A stretch of 64,000 bases of DNA from Coenobita brevimanus (taxonomy: Eukaryota; Arthropoda; Malacostraca; Decapoda; Coenobitidae): the NCBI GenBank assembly GCA_032717465.1, contig CM064658.1, positions 9,335,481-9,399,480 on the forward strand, written 5' to 3'. Within the stretch, counting starts at the first letter, position 1. Every line of letters begins with the position of its first letter. The notes under the pieces were generated by a model. That model was not told where the DNA came from. It was given only the letters and a program-made list of their open reading frames with translations, and ran no database searches. Below, piece after piece: positions 35,283 to 46,158 of this stretch. Made by a program: the position numbers and the translations under genes.

Positions 35283-36643
35283 CAGGTATTTAATTTTTTT
35301 CAGGTAGCACGAAGGCAGTTTGAGCTTTGTTGTATAATAAATGATAATTTGGTTGTATATATTGTTTTTATTATCTTTGCCTATCATTGCCCTGATGAGA
35401 ACATAAGTCTGAAGTTGAGCATAAAGCACTGTTTTCAATAGCCTATGGAGAGATTCATGAGAATCACGATGACTACCAGTACTGTCCTTGTGGTCCTTAA
35501 TGTGTTATACATGGCGTTCTGCACAGTAATGCTGGACGTAAGGAGGTAATGCATGAAACCTATAGTCCTTCTGTTTTATGAAGGCGAAATGCTGTGGCTG
35601 TGATAATCACGTCAAGAATGCGTATCTGCCAACACTTTCATTCTAAATAAGTAATATCGTAACCTTCGCCATAAATTTCCAGTTATTCTTTTCCCGATGG
35701 CAGTTTTTTCCACTTTCATGTAGTAGGACTGTAGGTGATAAGGGAGAAATTCCTATGGCACTAAAAGTTTGTAAGAAGGAATGAGGTTAAAAATATGAGA
35801 AAGAATAGATAAACAGTACTACAAAAGGAAAGGAGGGAACGGGTAGCGAGAGAAGGAGAAAGCAGGGGGGAGGATGTGTGAGGTTGCCAGCCTACTTGAG
35901 AGAGACTGCAATATATGCGTAAATTTAGACCAAATTTATTCAAAACGTCAAATAGCGGCGCCAATTAAGGTGTAACACCCATTATTAGACAAATGCATAT
36001 TGAAAGAAAACAGGTAATTAAATAGATTAATGAAAGGAATATTTGTTGACAAATATGGTTATTTAAAGAGAAAGTTAAACTGCCTTATGCCTAAAAAAAA
36101 AAATGTAGGGCGTCGGAGAAAGTGATAAAAAGGGGGTCTTCAAGCACGAGAGATAATAGGAATACGGAAATAGCTGAAGAAAAAAGTTATGAAAAAATTG
36201 GTTCGGGTCCGAAAGACCGTCCAATATCTTTATTTATTGCCTAATATCCAAAGGATAATAATAATGAGTAGGATACCCAAATACGGTGGTGAATAATAGA
36301 CAGTGTTTTTATTTAGTAGATAAAATGCAATATATGCAGCAGATATTATAATAATTCATTTTTTGTAATTTCTTTTCATCTAATCACACTCACCTGTCTT
36401 ACCCTCCAGCAGACTCTCGTCTCCGCTACCCAACCATTCGTCTCCCCCTCCCACCAGCCAGAGTGTGCTGCTTCTTCACCCTCCCACACTACCCCCTATA
36501 TAACTCCGCCCACATTTCTCCCCTCCTCACCCTCCCACATCCCCCCTCCCTCCACCTGCAACTGTTACCAGAACCACTGAGACCCAAACCAAGTCGCTGG
36601 TGGATGGGGTGTAGCCGTTTCATCTGTCCGGAGCTGTACATAC
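35252..36643 (-). repeat. Inner inverted repeat, right arm
   Basis: Mirror of 31,147-32,639; starts in (TA)n at 35,252-35,279 and ends at ggagctgtacatac. Just outside, the sequences diverge at once (gactgtgaag here, a T-rich flank on the left). Confidence 0.93.
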
Positions 36644-36739
36644 GACTGTGAAGAACCTTCTTACGTTTCACATATTTTCCTCGTAAGTTTGGCGCTTAAA
36701 GATCGCACAATTGCGGCATCCCATAAAGCTGAATTCTTC

Positions 36740-36870
36740 AGTCTGTTTAAGCATATCAGTTGCTGTCGAGTGCAACTTTCTGCCTCCACATTTTTCTTTA
36801 AGTATACGGCCATTAATGCCGTATGCTTAAGCAAATATGTGGAGACCATGAATTGCATTCGGCGTTAAGA
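36740..36870 (-). repeat. Dispersed repeat family E, copy 2
   Basis: ctgtttaagcatatcagttg, then ccacatttttctttaagtata, then cgtatgcttaagcaaatatg. It aligns with 30,288-30,415 but is extended by an inverted repeat of the end. Confidence 0.45.
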
Positions 36871-36886
36871 AATTTTGGAATCTGCA

Positions 36887-37082
36887 GTGATTTTTTTTTT
36901 TTAATTCGAGGAAGAAGGAACCAAAGGCTGAGCCCGCAACACAGTTCCTTTCAAGGAAAAAACAAAAACAATACAAAAGAGTGCCAAATTCAAGATCAGT
37001 TCGTTTCGAGATGCCTGGACACACTGCCTTTGAAAGACTGGAGATCATAGGAAGTAGGAAATACAGACAGAGCGAGACAGAT
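36887..37082 (-). mobile_element. 3' stub of the Jockey-like LINE
   Basis: A poly(T) start (36,891-36,902) followed by the reverse complement of the Jockey-like LINE 3' end, including atgcctggacacactg and agactggagatcatagg. These match 60,955-61,045 and the end of the 2,400-4,511 copy. On the minus strand it keeps only the last codons of ORF2 and the 3' UTR: a strongly 5'-truncated insertion. Confidence 0.85.
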
Positions 37083-37926
37083 GCCACATTTGTTTGATCT
37101 TTGAACGCAGAAATTACTGGAAAAGGAAGTTTCTTCATAATCGTTCTTAGATGCAAATGATATGTTGATATACTATAACCACACACTTTTCGGACCGTCA
37201 CTCATACCGATCTCTCCTCACGCCACAATGGTGACTAAGCATACGGACAGACTGTGCAGTCCACTTGTGGAGTGCTCCGACTGCACGTATGTGGAATGCC
37301 ACATCTTTTGTTCTCTCCGACAAAGGGAATATGTTTTCACCCCTGTTTGTTTGTAAGTTTGTCTGTGGATTACTCAAAAGCTAAAAGAGAGATTTGGACC
37401 AAATTTAGTGTGTAGGTAGCCTGTGTCCCAGGGAACAATCGATTAACTTTTGGGAACGATCCAGATCATATTACAAATCCTGGATCCGGAAAACTTTTTT
37501 TTGTGAAACCCTAATCAATGATGAAAAAACGTAACCCAGTATGAAGAATGGTTTGGAAATTACGTTGCCCCTGTCGGAGAGATGCGCTCCACTGAATGCC
37601 CCTCTAGTTAAACATATACCATTATTCTTGATACCATCAGACGATTTTATAAATTTTGCAGATCCTCTTATGCCGGACTTTTAGGAGGGCCAGTTCTAAT
37701 CCGTTCAGTTCAGAGTCTCTAAATCTGTAACAAAAAATCAAGGTAGCGTAAATGAAACTACAAAAAAGTCATCGAACTGAAGTGAAGCAGACATTATCGA
37801 ATTTTTAGCCTGGAAACCCATATTGCTTCCCGAACTGGGTAAGTGCCAATGAAACTCCCAACATGCTAATGAACTATACTGTCATTATCATTCGTGTTAA
37901 TAATTGTTCTTTAATTATTACATTAT

Positions 37927-37957
<31 letters not shown>
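37083..37957. other. No gene; repeat fragments
   Basis: Contains the inverted family D copy (37,190-37,315) and a short dispersed motif at 37,345-37,520 (tgtttgtaagtttgtctgtgg, then gagatttggaccaaattt, then aacgatccagatc). A (GT)n tract at 37,929-37,959 abuts the 3' end of the CR1-type LINE. Confidence 0.55.
37190..37315 (-). repeat. Dispersed repeat family D, copy 3 (inverted)
   Basis: Carries acaatggtgactaagcatacg, ccacttgtggagtgc and gtatgtggaatgccacatc, the reverse complement of the blocks at 30,970-31,100 at roughly 80% similarity by eye. Confidence 0.55.
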
Positions 37958-37960
<3 letters not shown>

Positions 37961-37985
37961 CTTACCTAATTGTTCTTACCTAATT
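37958..37985 (-). repeat. 3'-terminal tandem units of the CR1-type LINE
   Basis: Two exact 14-bp units (minus strand aattaggtaagaac) directly after the 3' UTR, next to (GT)n. In CR1/L2 elements such units are the site recognised by the reverse transcriptase when it starts copying. Confidence 0.85.
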
Positions 37986-38004
37986 GTATCTTTACAGGAA
38001 TGAG

Positions 38005-40827
38005 TCAAGCTCGTATTGTCCCGTGTCTTAGACCATATTTATCGTACATATCCTTAAATTTGTGAATTGTTTTGGCACACACTATTTCATTCGGTAGTGC
38101 ATTCCATTGATCAATTGCTCTGTTTGGGAAACTGAATTTCCTTACGTCTTTATCACCTCTCTTCTTTTGCAGTTTTTTGCAGTGTCCTCTTGCTGATGCT
38201 TCTCCATATGTTAAGTAATCATTTATGTCTATTTTCTCCTTTCCTGATATGCACTTATATAGCATTATCATGTCACCTCTTTTCCTTCTCTCCTGTAGTG
38301 TTGGTAGATTCAGTTTATTTAGTCTTTCTTCATAGCTTAGGTCCCTTAAGCTTGGTATCCATCTTGTAGCGGCCCTTTGAACTTTTTCAATCTTGTCTAT
38401 ATGCTTTTTGAGATGAGGACTCCAGACTACTGATGCATATTCCAGGGTTGGTCTAATGAATGATGTTATTATCCTTTTTAGCATGTCTTCATTTATGTAT
38501 GTGAATGCTATTCTCATATTTGCAAGCAGTGTATACATGTTCCGTACCTTCTCGCTGATGTGGTCAGCCGGAGATAGTCTGTTATTGATAATCACACCTA
38601 GGTCTTTCTCTCTTTCTGATGTGTATAGGGTTTTATTTCCTAACTTATAATCCCAATCAGGTCTTTTTCCACTTTTACCAACCTTGATTACATGACACTT
38701 GTCCACATTGAATTCCATTTGCCATGTACTACTCCATTCATGAAGTTTATTTAATTCTTCTTGTAGCTCCCTAGAAGAGTCTGTGCTAGTAATTCTCCTT
38801 TGTATTTTTGCATCATCTGCAAACATATTCAGATAGCTCTCATTTCCAGTGTTACTGTTTATATCATTTATGTACACTAAAAACATGATTGGTGCCAGCA
38901 CCGAACCCTGTGGTACTCCACTAGTCACTTCTTTCCATGATGAGTAGTTTCCTCTTAGTACTGTCCTCATTTCTCTTTTTATGAGAAAGTCTTGCATCCA
39001 ACAAAACAGTTTGCCTCGAATTCCTCCTTGATGGTACAGCTTCCATAAAAGTCTTTGGTGTGGTACTGTGTCAAAAGCTTTCTTGAAATCTAAATAGATA
39101 CTGTCCACCCATCCTTCCCTTTCCTGTATTGTGTTTGTTACTCTGTCATAGTAGCTCAACAGATTAGTAACACATGATTTTCCTTTTCTGAAACCAAACT
39201 GTCTTTCTGTTATCATACTGTGTTTTTCTAGATGATTTACCCAAGCTTTTCTTATAAGTTTTTCTAATACCTTGCTTACAACACTAGTCAGTGATACTGG
39301 TCGGTAGTTGAGAGGATTTTGTCTATTTCCTTTCTTGAATAAGGGGACTATATTTGCTTTTTTCCAAATATCAGGTAGTTTCCCTTGATTCAAAGATTTC
39401 TTGAAAATTAAAAATAATGGTTTACTTAACTCATTTGCACATTCTCGTAACACCCAACATGAAATTTCATCAGGACCACTTGCTTTTCCTCTGTCTAATC
39501 CACTTAACTCCTCTTGTATTACTTTTTCTGCTATTTGTATATCTGGTAGTATGTGTGGACATGCGTGTTCCACATAGTCTCTCTCAAAAATTTTTTCTTC
39601 TGTAAAAACTAATTGGAAATTCTTATTTAGTGCTTCACAAATATCTTTCTCTTGTGTATAAGTGATTCCCTCGTCCGTGATGGATTGTATTATATCTTTG
39701 ACTTTGGTTTTGCTTCTGATATAGCTGTAAAACAGCTTTGGTTGATCACTACTTTTATTTATTATATCCTCCTCAAACTGTTTTTGGGCTTCCCTCCTTA
39801 TTCTTGTATAGTCGTTTCTTGCCTGTTTGTAATTATTATATGCCCTTTCACTATTGTGTCTTTTGTATCTATTCCACAACAAATCTCTTCTTTCTTTAGA
39901 TTTTTTACATTCTGTATTGAACCATTTCTGTATTTTCTTATCTACTTCTTTGTGCTGTGGGATGTAATTCTGGACTCCTATTTCATAAAATTCACAAAAA
40001 TTTTTATATACAGCATTTAAATCTTGTCCTCTAAGCTCATTTTCCCAATCAACTTCTAAGAAATACTTCTTTAGGTCTTGATAATTTCCCTTTTTATAGT
40101 TTAGTCTCTTTTTGTAACTGTCAGTGCTGTTTACTATGTCATATGCTATCCTGAAGTTATAATTTAGTACCGCATGATCGCTTTTGCCGAGTGGAGGGTG
40201 ATATATTAAACTGTCAATGTCATTTTCTTGCCTAGTAAATATTAGATCTAGCACTGAAGGTACATCAAGTCCTCTTTTTCTAGTGGTTTCCCTCACATGT
40301 TGCGTTAAGAAAAACTCTTGTACGAGATCCAGGAGCTTTTGGTCCCAGCAGCTTTCTTGGCTATTTATATCTAGAGTATTCCAATTTATATTTGTATTGA
40401 AATCCCCAGTTAGTATAATTCTTTCCGATTTCTCTTCCATTTTATGTAGCAAGGATCTTATACCGGTACTATGAATTGTACTCTCTGCTAGGTCCTCATA
40501 TTCGTCTCTTTCCCATGTGTTTGATTTGGGTGGCATATACAAATTGGCTACAATTACTTTACCTTCAGATGTGTCGATCTCTACTGCAATCAGTTCTACT
40601 TGTGATGGTATATCTAGGTTTATTTCCTTGACTTTTAGATTTTTCTTAGTTAATATTATAATTCCTCCTCCTTTTTTTAAATTTCTGTCTCTTCTCCATA
40701 TATAGTATTCCTCTAAGTTTAGTATGTCATTGGATATCCTTGGTGTTAATTTTGTCTCAGTTAGGCATATTATTTGTGGTTCATTTTCTCTGACATAATC
40801 ATTCATCTCTAGTAATTTAGATACCAT
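38005..40827 (-). CDS. CR1/L2-type LINE ORF2: endonuclease-reverse transcriptase
   Basis: A 940-residue uninterrupted frame. Residues 1-225 are an APE-like endonuclease with ETKL (24-27), ILTGDFN (138-144) and KSDHAVL (215-221), carrying the metal and phosphate ligands expected. About 285-440 is a basic linker. RT covers about 445-735: KASGPDEIS, NYRPVSLTS, RQFGFRKGKS, LDFKKAFDTVPH, SGVPQGSVLAP and catalytic MFADD (668-672). The C-terminal part holds FIRPTLEYASVVWSP and RAATRWIPSL, typical of CR1/L2. The protein nicks DNA and copies the element's RNA in place. The in-frame codon just before this ATG is TGA, and the sequence upstream of it still reads like the family's N-terminus (MYSNV), so a few N-terminal residues may have been lost. 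Confidence 0.93.
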   Translation of the reverse strand: MVSKLLEMNDYVRENEPQIICLTETKLTPRISNDILNLEEYYIWRRDRNLKKGGGIIILTKKNLKVKEINLDIPSQVELIAVEIDTSEGKVIVANLYMPPKSNTWERDEYEDLAESTIHSTGIRSLLHKMEEKSERIILTGDFNTNINWNTLDINSQESCWDQKLLDLVQEFFLTQHVRETTRKRGLDVPSVLDLIFTRQENDIDSLIYHPPLGKSDHAVLNYNFRIAYDIVNSTDSYKKRLNYKKGNYQDLKKYFLEVDWENELRGQDLNAVYKNFCEFYEIGVQNYIPQHKEVDKKIQKWFNTECKKSKERRDLLWNRYKRHNSERAYNNYKQARNDYTRIRREAQKQFEEDIINKSSDQPKLFYSYIRSKTKVKDIIQSITDEGITYTQEKDICEALNKNFQLVFTEEKIFERDYVEHACPHILPDIQIAEKVIQEELSGLDRGKASGPDEISCWVLRECANELSKPLFLIFKKSLNQGKLPDIWKKANIVPLFKKGNRQNPLNYRPVSLTSVVSKVLEKLIRKAWVNHLEKHSMITERQFGFRKGKSCVTNLLSYYDRVTNTIQEREGWVDSIYLDFKKAFDTVPHQRLLWKLYHQGGIRGKLFCWMQDFLIKREMRTVLRGNYSSWKEVTSGVPQGSVLAPIMFLVYINDINSNTGNESYLNMFADDAKIQRRITSTDSSRELQEELNKLHEWSSTWQMEFNVDKCHVIKVGKSGKRPDWDYKLGNKTLYTSEREKDLGVIINNRLSPADHISEKVRNMYTLLANMRIAFTYINEDMLKRIITSFIRPTLEYASVVWSPHLKKHIDKIEKVQRAATRWIPSLRDLSYEERLNKLNLPTLQERRKRGDMIMLYKCISGKEKIDINDYLTYGEASARGHCKKLQKKRGDKDVRKFSFPNRAIDQWNALPNEIVCAKTIHKFKDMYDKYGLRHGTIRA

Positions 40828-40995
40828 TCATTCCACATTTGAGTACATCAACTTTATCATTTTGTTTATATACTTGTCATGACATGGTTCTACTAACTTC
40901 CTCCTTTTTCTTCCATCCTGTTTGTGTACCACTTTCATACCTGCAATCCTATTACTTTGTAAAAAAATTTCTTCTTGTCCTCTTCTGATCTTCCC

Positions 40996-41919
40996 TCATT
41001 TTTTGTTTTTGCTTCCTCCCTTTTCTCTTTCAGTAATTCCAGTTCCTCTTGTGTTAGGCATCTTTTTATCCATACATTTTTGAACTCCTCTTTTTCCATA
41101 AGATTCTTTGCATTTTAGTATCTCTTCCACAGTGTTTACACTCTGGAAAGTCACCTTTAGAGGTCTTGTCTTGCTTTTCTCGTATTTCCCTAACCTTTTG
41201 TGTTCCTCTATGTATTTACTACAGATTTCCTCTGATACTTCTTTCAGTAAGTTCATTACATTTGCCATCTCCTTTTTGTCTCTAATGATTTTGTTTTTAA
41301 TTTCTTCCTCTTCTATACCAGTGATTACTATTGATTTATTTATTTCTACTGAATCTCTGACTAACTTTGCATTGTTTTGGATTATTCTTTTCACTTCCTT
41401 TTTAATGTTTTTTTCCTCCACCCTTGTTTCTAAGTCTTTCTTTACTTTCACCATTTCAGCATACGTGGTTTCTACATCATTTTTGTAGCTTTGCACAGCT
41501 TCATTCACCTGTGTTATCTTCTCCTCAATATCACTGCTCTGGTCCATAAGACTGCTTGCTTGTCTAATTGTCTCTGTGTCATTTTTTAACTCTTCCATAA
41601 CACTCTCGTGATTAACTACTGTACTTCCCATTTCACTCACTTTCTTCCTAAGGGTATTCAATTCCACTGTTAGTTCACTGATGGTTGTGTCTTTCTTATT
41701 GGCCTCCCTTCCCAGTTTTTCTGTCTCTTCCTTTTGCAAGTGCATTTGCTTCTTTATTTCATCAATTTCATTTTTGAAAGCCATTTCTAGTTTGTGTACA
41801 CGTTCAACCAGTCTATTGTGAGTCTCCACTTCAACCAGTTCTTGGTAGAAATCGTCATTTTGCTTTTTACTTTTATCCCTTTTCTTTTCCAAATTTGTTT
41901 TACTGAAGTATGTATCCAT
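40996..41919 (-). CDS. CR1/L2-type LINE ORF1: coiled-coil RNA-binding protein
   Basis: 307 residues. About 10-190 is Lys/Glu-rich with heptad spacing, a long coiled coil likely to trimerise. About 195-275 has SIVITGIEEEEIKNK, EEHKRLGKYEK and RPLKVTFQ, which recall the RRM-type and C-terminal domains of L1-like ORF1 proteins. Near 41,105-41,125 the natural reading probably moves to another frame (LTQEELELLKEKREEAKTKN), which stays open to a TGA at 40,935-40,937. The last about 30 annotated residues are then likely frameshift product. Its role is to coat the element RNA. No zinc knuckle is visible. Confidence 0.82.
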   Translation of the reverse strand: MDTYFSKTNLEKKRDKSKKQNDDFYQELVEVETHNRLVERVHKLEMAFKNEIDEIKKQMHLQKEETEKLGREANKKDTTISELTVELNTLRKKVSEMGSTVVNHESVMEELKNDTETIRQASSLMDQSSDIEEKITQVNEAVQSYKNDVETTYAEMVKVKKDLETRVEEKNIKKEVKRIIQNNAKLVRDSVEINKSIVITGIEEEEIKNKIIRDKKEMANVMNLLKEVSEEICSKYIEEHKRLGKYEKSKTRPLKVTFQSVNTVEEILKCKESYGKRGVQKCMDKKMPNTRGTGITEREKGGSKNKK

Positions 41920-42106
41920 TTTGTAATATTAAATGAACAGAGTGTGTACTTACAGTATGCACGCTTTCCCCGTGTTGCTGTAGTATAAACAAACCCAGCT
42001 GACTCAACGCATCGTGGTTCTTTGTTGTTTGAAATTCTTATTTAAACTTATTATTTCTTTTCCTTTTAATAATGAAAAATCATTTAGTCTAACCTGGTAC
42101 AGAGCT

Positions 42107-42137
42107 TGACTCATTCAAAGATACTTATTTAGGTAAT
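42107..42137 (+). repeat. Fragment resembling the CR1-type LINE 3' end, opposite orientation
   Basis: gagcttgactcattcaaaga and the following ttatttaggtaat resemble the LINE 3' UTR and tail (gagcttgactcattcctgta then aattaggtaagaac), but on the plus strand just beyond the 5' end of the minus-strand element. It may be a remnant of a second insertion. Confidence 0.5.
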
Positions 42138-43066
42138 GCCTCTGGCCGTGTTGAGCTTGTATGGAGCGCCGGTACAGACGCCCACATCCACTTTTGTGTG
42201 TGTGTATGTGTGTGTGTGTGTGTCAAATATAAGGTTTATTTACCCGTGCCCTGCTCGCAATAAATCCTTAAATACCACAGCTGAGTAATATTTACACTTT
42301 CATCACTTTGACACACACACACACACACACACACGTCTCGAGCACATAAACAATAGGATAGAGGCCACATGGAATAACACATGCTCTTTCTAAAAAAAGT
42401 ATATGTCATCTCTAAAGGAAATGTGTACATACCACTGAAAAAATACCACTCATTTTTAATACGTAACAGACAACAGTGTGAAATAAGCTGCAAAAAATCT
42501 GTATGAGCCTATTAATATTTAACAAAATGGTGAGTGGTATAATTCTTTCATATTACCTTGGCTCAGATTTTTGTCCCTTTCCCCCTTGTTTCACGTAGAT
42601 CAGTGACAGAAAAGACAATACAGCGGCTCGGCATCCCTCCTGCAACACTTCTTCGTGCCTTGCGTCATTTTTAAACGATAGTTAATTGCTACAGCTTATT
42701 CAAGGTAGAGAGAGAACAGTTTTATGCTAAGTTAAGGTAAAAGCTGTATAGTCGTTAAAGGCCGTAATTTGTACACCTTTGCTATTGGACCTGGTACCGA
42801 ATGAGACGTAGGGAGGAGCAGAGATGAAGTACTCCTAAGGAAATATCACATGAAAGGTCGACCGTATCTCGAAGAAAGTAATTACTCCAAATGCAGTCTC
42901 TCGGTAAAGGTAAAGTTAATATTGCAGACGATGTTTCTATTCCACCTGGAATTATATTATTACTACAAAATACTTGTGTAAAGAACCTGAAACATTGTAT
43001 CCCGATAAGGTTAACAAAGCTAGAAAATGACTCCAGGGATATTTGTCTCAGGAAGAATTGAGACAG

Positions 43067-43132
<66 letters not shown>

Positions 43133-43321
43133 GAGTACATGAGTATATAGGTAACCTACAGTATATCTGTCTATATCTCTCTATCTATATGTGAGTATAT
43201 AACAATAATTTATGGGTGTCGGCATTTTTTAATATAAACGTCAATAACTAATGATGCGATACCATCACCCTCTGGGGTGGTAATATTGTGTTCTCAGTAC
43301 TGCCAGGTGTACAGCACATTA

Positions 43322-43326
<5 letters not shown>
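42138..43326. other. No gene; microsatellites
   Basis: (GT)n at 42,194-42,222, (AC)n at 42,311-42,334 and (AT)n at 43,071-43,122 in otherwise unremarkable AT-rich sequence. Confidence 0.6.
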
Positions 43327-43364
<38 letters not shown>

Positions 43365-43454
43365 TCTTGAATCTAAACACCAGTGTGTTACCGATCTTTC
43401 CCCCTCCTCTGGGACCGATGACATGGCAGTCCACATACAGACAGGGCGGGGGAG

Positions 43455-43533
<79 letters not shown>
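43327..43533. repeat. (AG)n ... (TC)n-(CA)n microsatellite cluster
   Basis: AG at 43,327-43,361; TC at 43,456-43,481; CA at 43,482-43,532. The AG and TC blocks are complementary and could pair across about 95 bases. Confidence 0.95.
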
Positions 43534-43534
<1 letters not shown>

Positions 43535-44416
43535 CTTAACTCCATAATATAGTTACAGTTTAAAAGACTACTGGTATATTGCAACCTGTTAATTGGTTTC
43601 GCCTGAACCATTTCAGGCTAATGACATTTTAAAATTTATTACAGCTTCCAACAGACGATTCCTCTTGGCTTAGGAGCGATGGCTGGAACTGTAGAGGTTA
43701 GATATAGATTTCAACAACCATTTTACTACCATTCGTCTCCCCTTAACTAAAATTATAAGTAGCAGAACTAAAGTGGGAAATACGGTATGAGACTGAAGGC
43801 GTTGTGAGAATGTCTTATATAGTGACGCTCCTGGACATCGCCTTAAAAACATATATGATTAAGATGATTAAGACTTCACCTTCACTCTGGTTTTGATAGT
43901 CATACGTTAAGATATCTTCCCACAGTTTTAGACACTCACTATTTGGAGGAAATCCCATTGTTACTGAGGAAAGGACAATGTTATAAAAATGAAAGTGTTA
44001 GGTCCGAAAGTTGCCTAGTCTAAGGATAGGTTAGTTATGGGTCTACGGATTACACTGTTAGGGTGGGTTGGTTAGCTTTGGTTTACGTGATTTCTCTGTA
44101 TTCTTTCCCTTTAGAGGGATATTGAGGTTAGGTTCAAAGGCTGCCATAGCCAAGTACAGTACATGGGACGCTTAGGAGAGATACGAAGACTGTCCAGGGA
44201 AGGATCAAGTCACAAAGGATGGGTTTGGAGGAAGATCGGGGTAAGTCAGAGGGATATCATTTTATGGTAAAACTAGCACTGTTTAGAATCAGATCATTAT
44301 TTTTCTTAGAAAGATGATTTCTAAAGGAATTTCAGGTTAGACACACACACACACACACACACACACAATTATTTATTATCCCCCGCCCTTAACAAAGCGA
44401 AATGATAGTTTTTGTC
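43534..44416. other. No gene seen
   Basis: Unique-looking sequence with GGTTAGG-like words around 44,030-44,075 and (AC)n at 44,341-44,367. No coding signal. Confidence 0.55.
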
Positions 44417-45138
<722 letters not shown>

Positions 45139-46027
45139 CTACACTGTAGTGGAAGTGGAAGCAGAGTCCGAATCTGACTTTGGTTGCAAATTCCTAAGGG
45201 TGCTGTGGAGGATCCTCACCTCCTCGGTGTCTGTAATGGCTTTAAGGGCCCCCCGTTGCAGCTTGTTAAAGGAGAGCATGGCCTTCCGGAACTCCATTTT
45301 GCTGTACGCCGTTGCACTGCCGATCTCTGGTGCAGTGTCCTCGTATGACTGCAAGCAGTGCACAAACGAATCCAGCTCTGAACCATCGAGGGAGGCAAAG
45401 TCTGACCTGGCGAGGCAACGACTCAGGGGCAAAGGCTTCTGACTCGCCGAGTCCTGCCCCTCAGATGGGAGAGAGTCCACCTCGCCGGGCTCCACAGGAG
45501 AAATAGGGTCAGCAGGGACATCAGCCACAGGTGGCAAAAAAGGAGCCGCATCCCCAGTCTCCATGGGCACTTCGGGAGGTGGCAAAGAAGCAGACTGGCG
45601 GGAGACGGAACGACCCGGCAACTGAAGCCTTGTAGGTGGAGTGGAGGGCTGCAGCTGTAGCACCCGTGGGACCATAATGGCGGGGGTCACGTGGGGCCCA
45701 GATCGACGTGGAAGGGCTCGCCTCCAAGGCTTCCTCTGCACCACAGAAGAGGAGAAGGACTCGGGGATCAGTATGACAGGGAGCCCATTGGCCTGGAAGA
45801 TGGTGGGCAGGCGCTGGGCGAGAACTGCCATATCTCCCCCCGAGAAAGCCTTGGCCACCTCAACACACATTGTGACGATGGTCGAGGTAGATGAGGCAGG
45901 GAACGAGGCAGTAGAGGCAGCTGGAGGTTGACGACTGCGCTGACGACGGGGGAAGGCATGGGGAGAGCCCCGCACCACCTGGCCTGCAGGGCCGGTGACA
46001 GAGGTAGCTGCAGGACCTTTGGTACCC
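45139..46027 (-). CDS. Unrecognised GC-rich ORF, probably repeat-derived
   Basis: Open on the minus strand from the edge of the giant repeat (46,027) to TAG at 45,139. The first ATG is at 45,978, giving 279 residues. The N-terminal third is Arg/Ser/Pro-rich, the middle is Pro/Glu-rich and acidic, and the C-terminal 90 residues look folded and helical (LDSFVHCLQSYED, KMEFRKAMLSFNKLQRGALK, ILHSTLRNLQ). It is far richer in G+C than its surroundings. No nuclease, RT, zinc finger or membrane segment is visible. The frame is cut at the repeat boundary, so the 5' part is missing. It could be a LINE ORF1 or half-LINE product, or a retrocopy. I cannot name it. Confidence 0.4.
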
Positions 46028-46158
46028 TCTTAAGGACGTATCCACTGATGATGGAGATTGTGTCTACGAAACGTTTGTATTAATAAAAATGCTGTACAAC
46101 ACAACGTTGGTACTACTTTTCCTGGCAAGACTAAGGTTCCCAAGAGGGAGATATATTG

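Larger units (their letters stand above)
37958..41990 (-). mobile_element. CR1/L2-type LINE, nearly intact, two ORFs
   Basis: Minus-strand element of about 4 kb: 5' UTR upstream of 41,919, ORF1 (41,919-40,996, with a frame-shifted tail to 40,935), a spacer of about 110 bp, ORF2 (40,827-38,005), a short 3' UTR, and a terminal tandem repeat of two 14-bp units gttcttacctaatt at 37,958-37,985 (plus-strand reading). Short 3' tandem units instead of poly(A) are typical of CR1/L2 elements. It is in the loop between the arms and has no second copy here. The 5' boundary is approximate. Confidence 0.9.
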
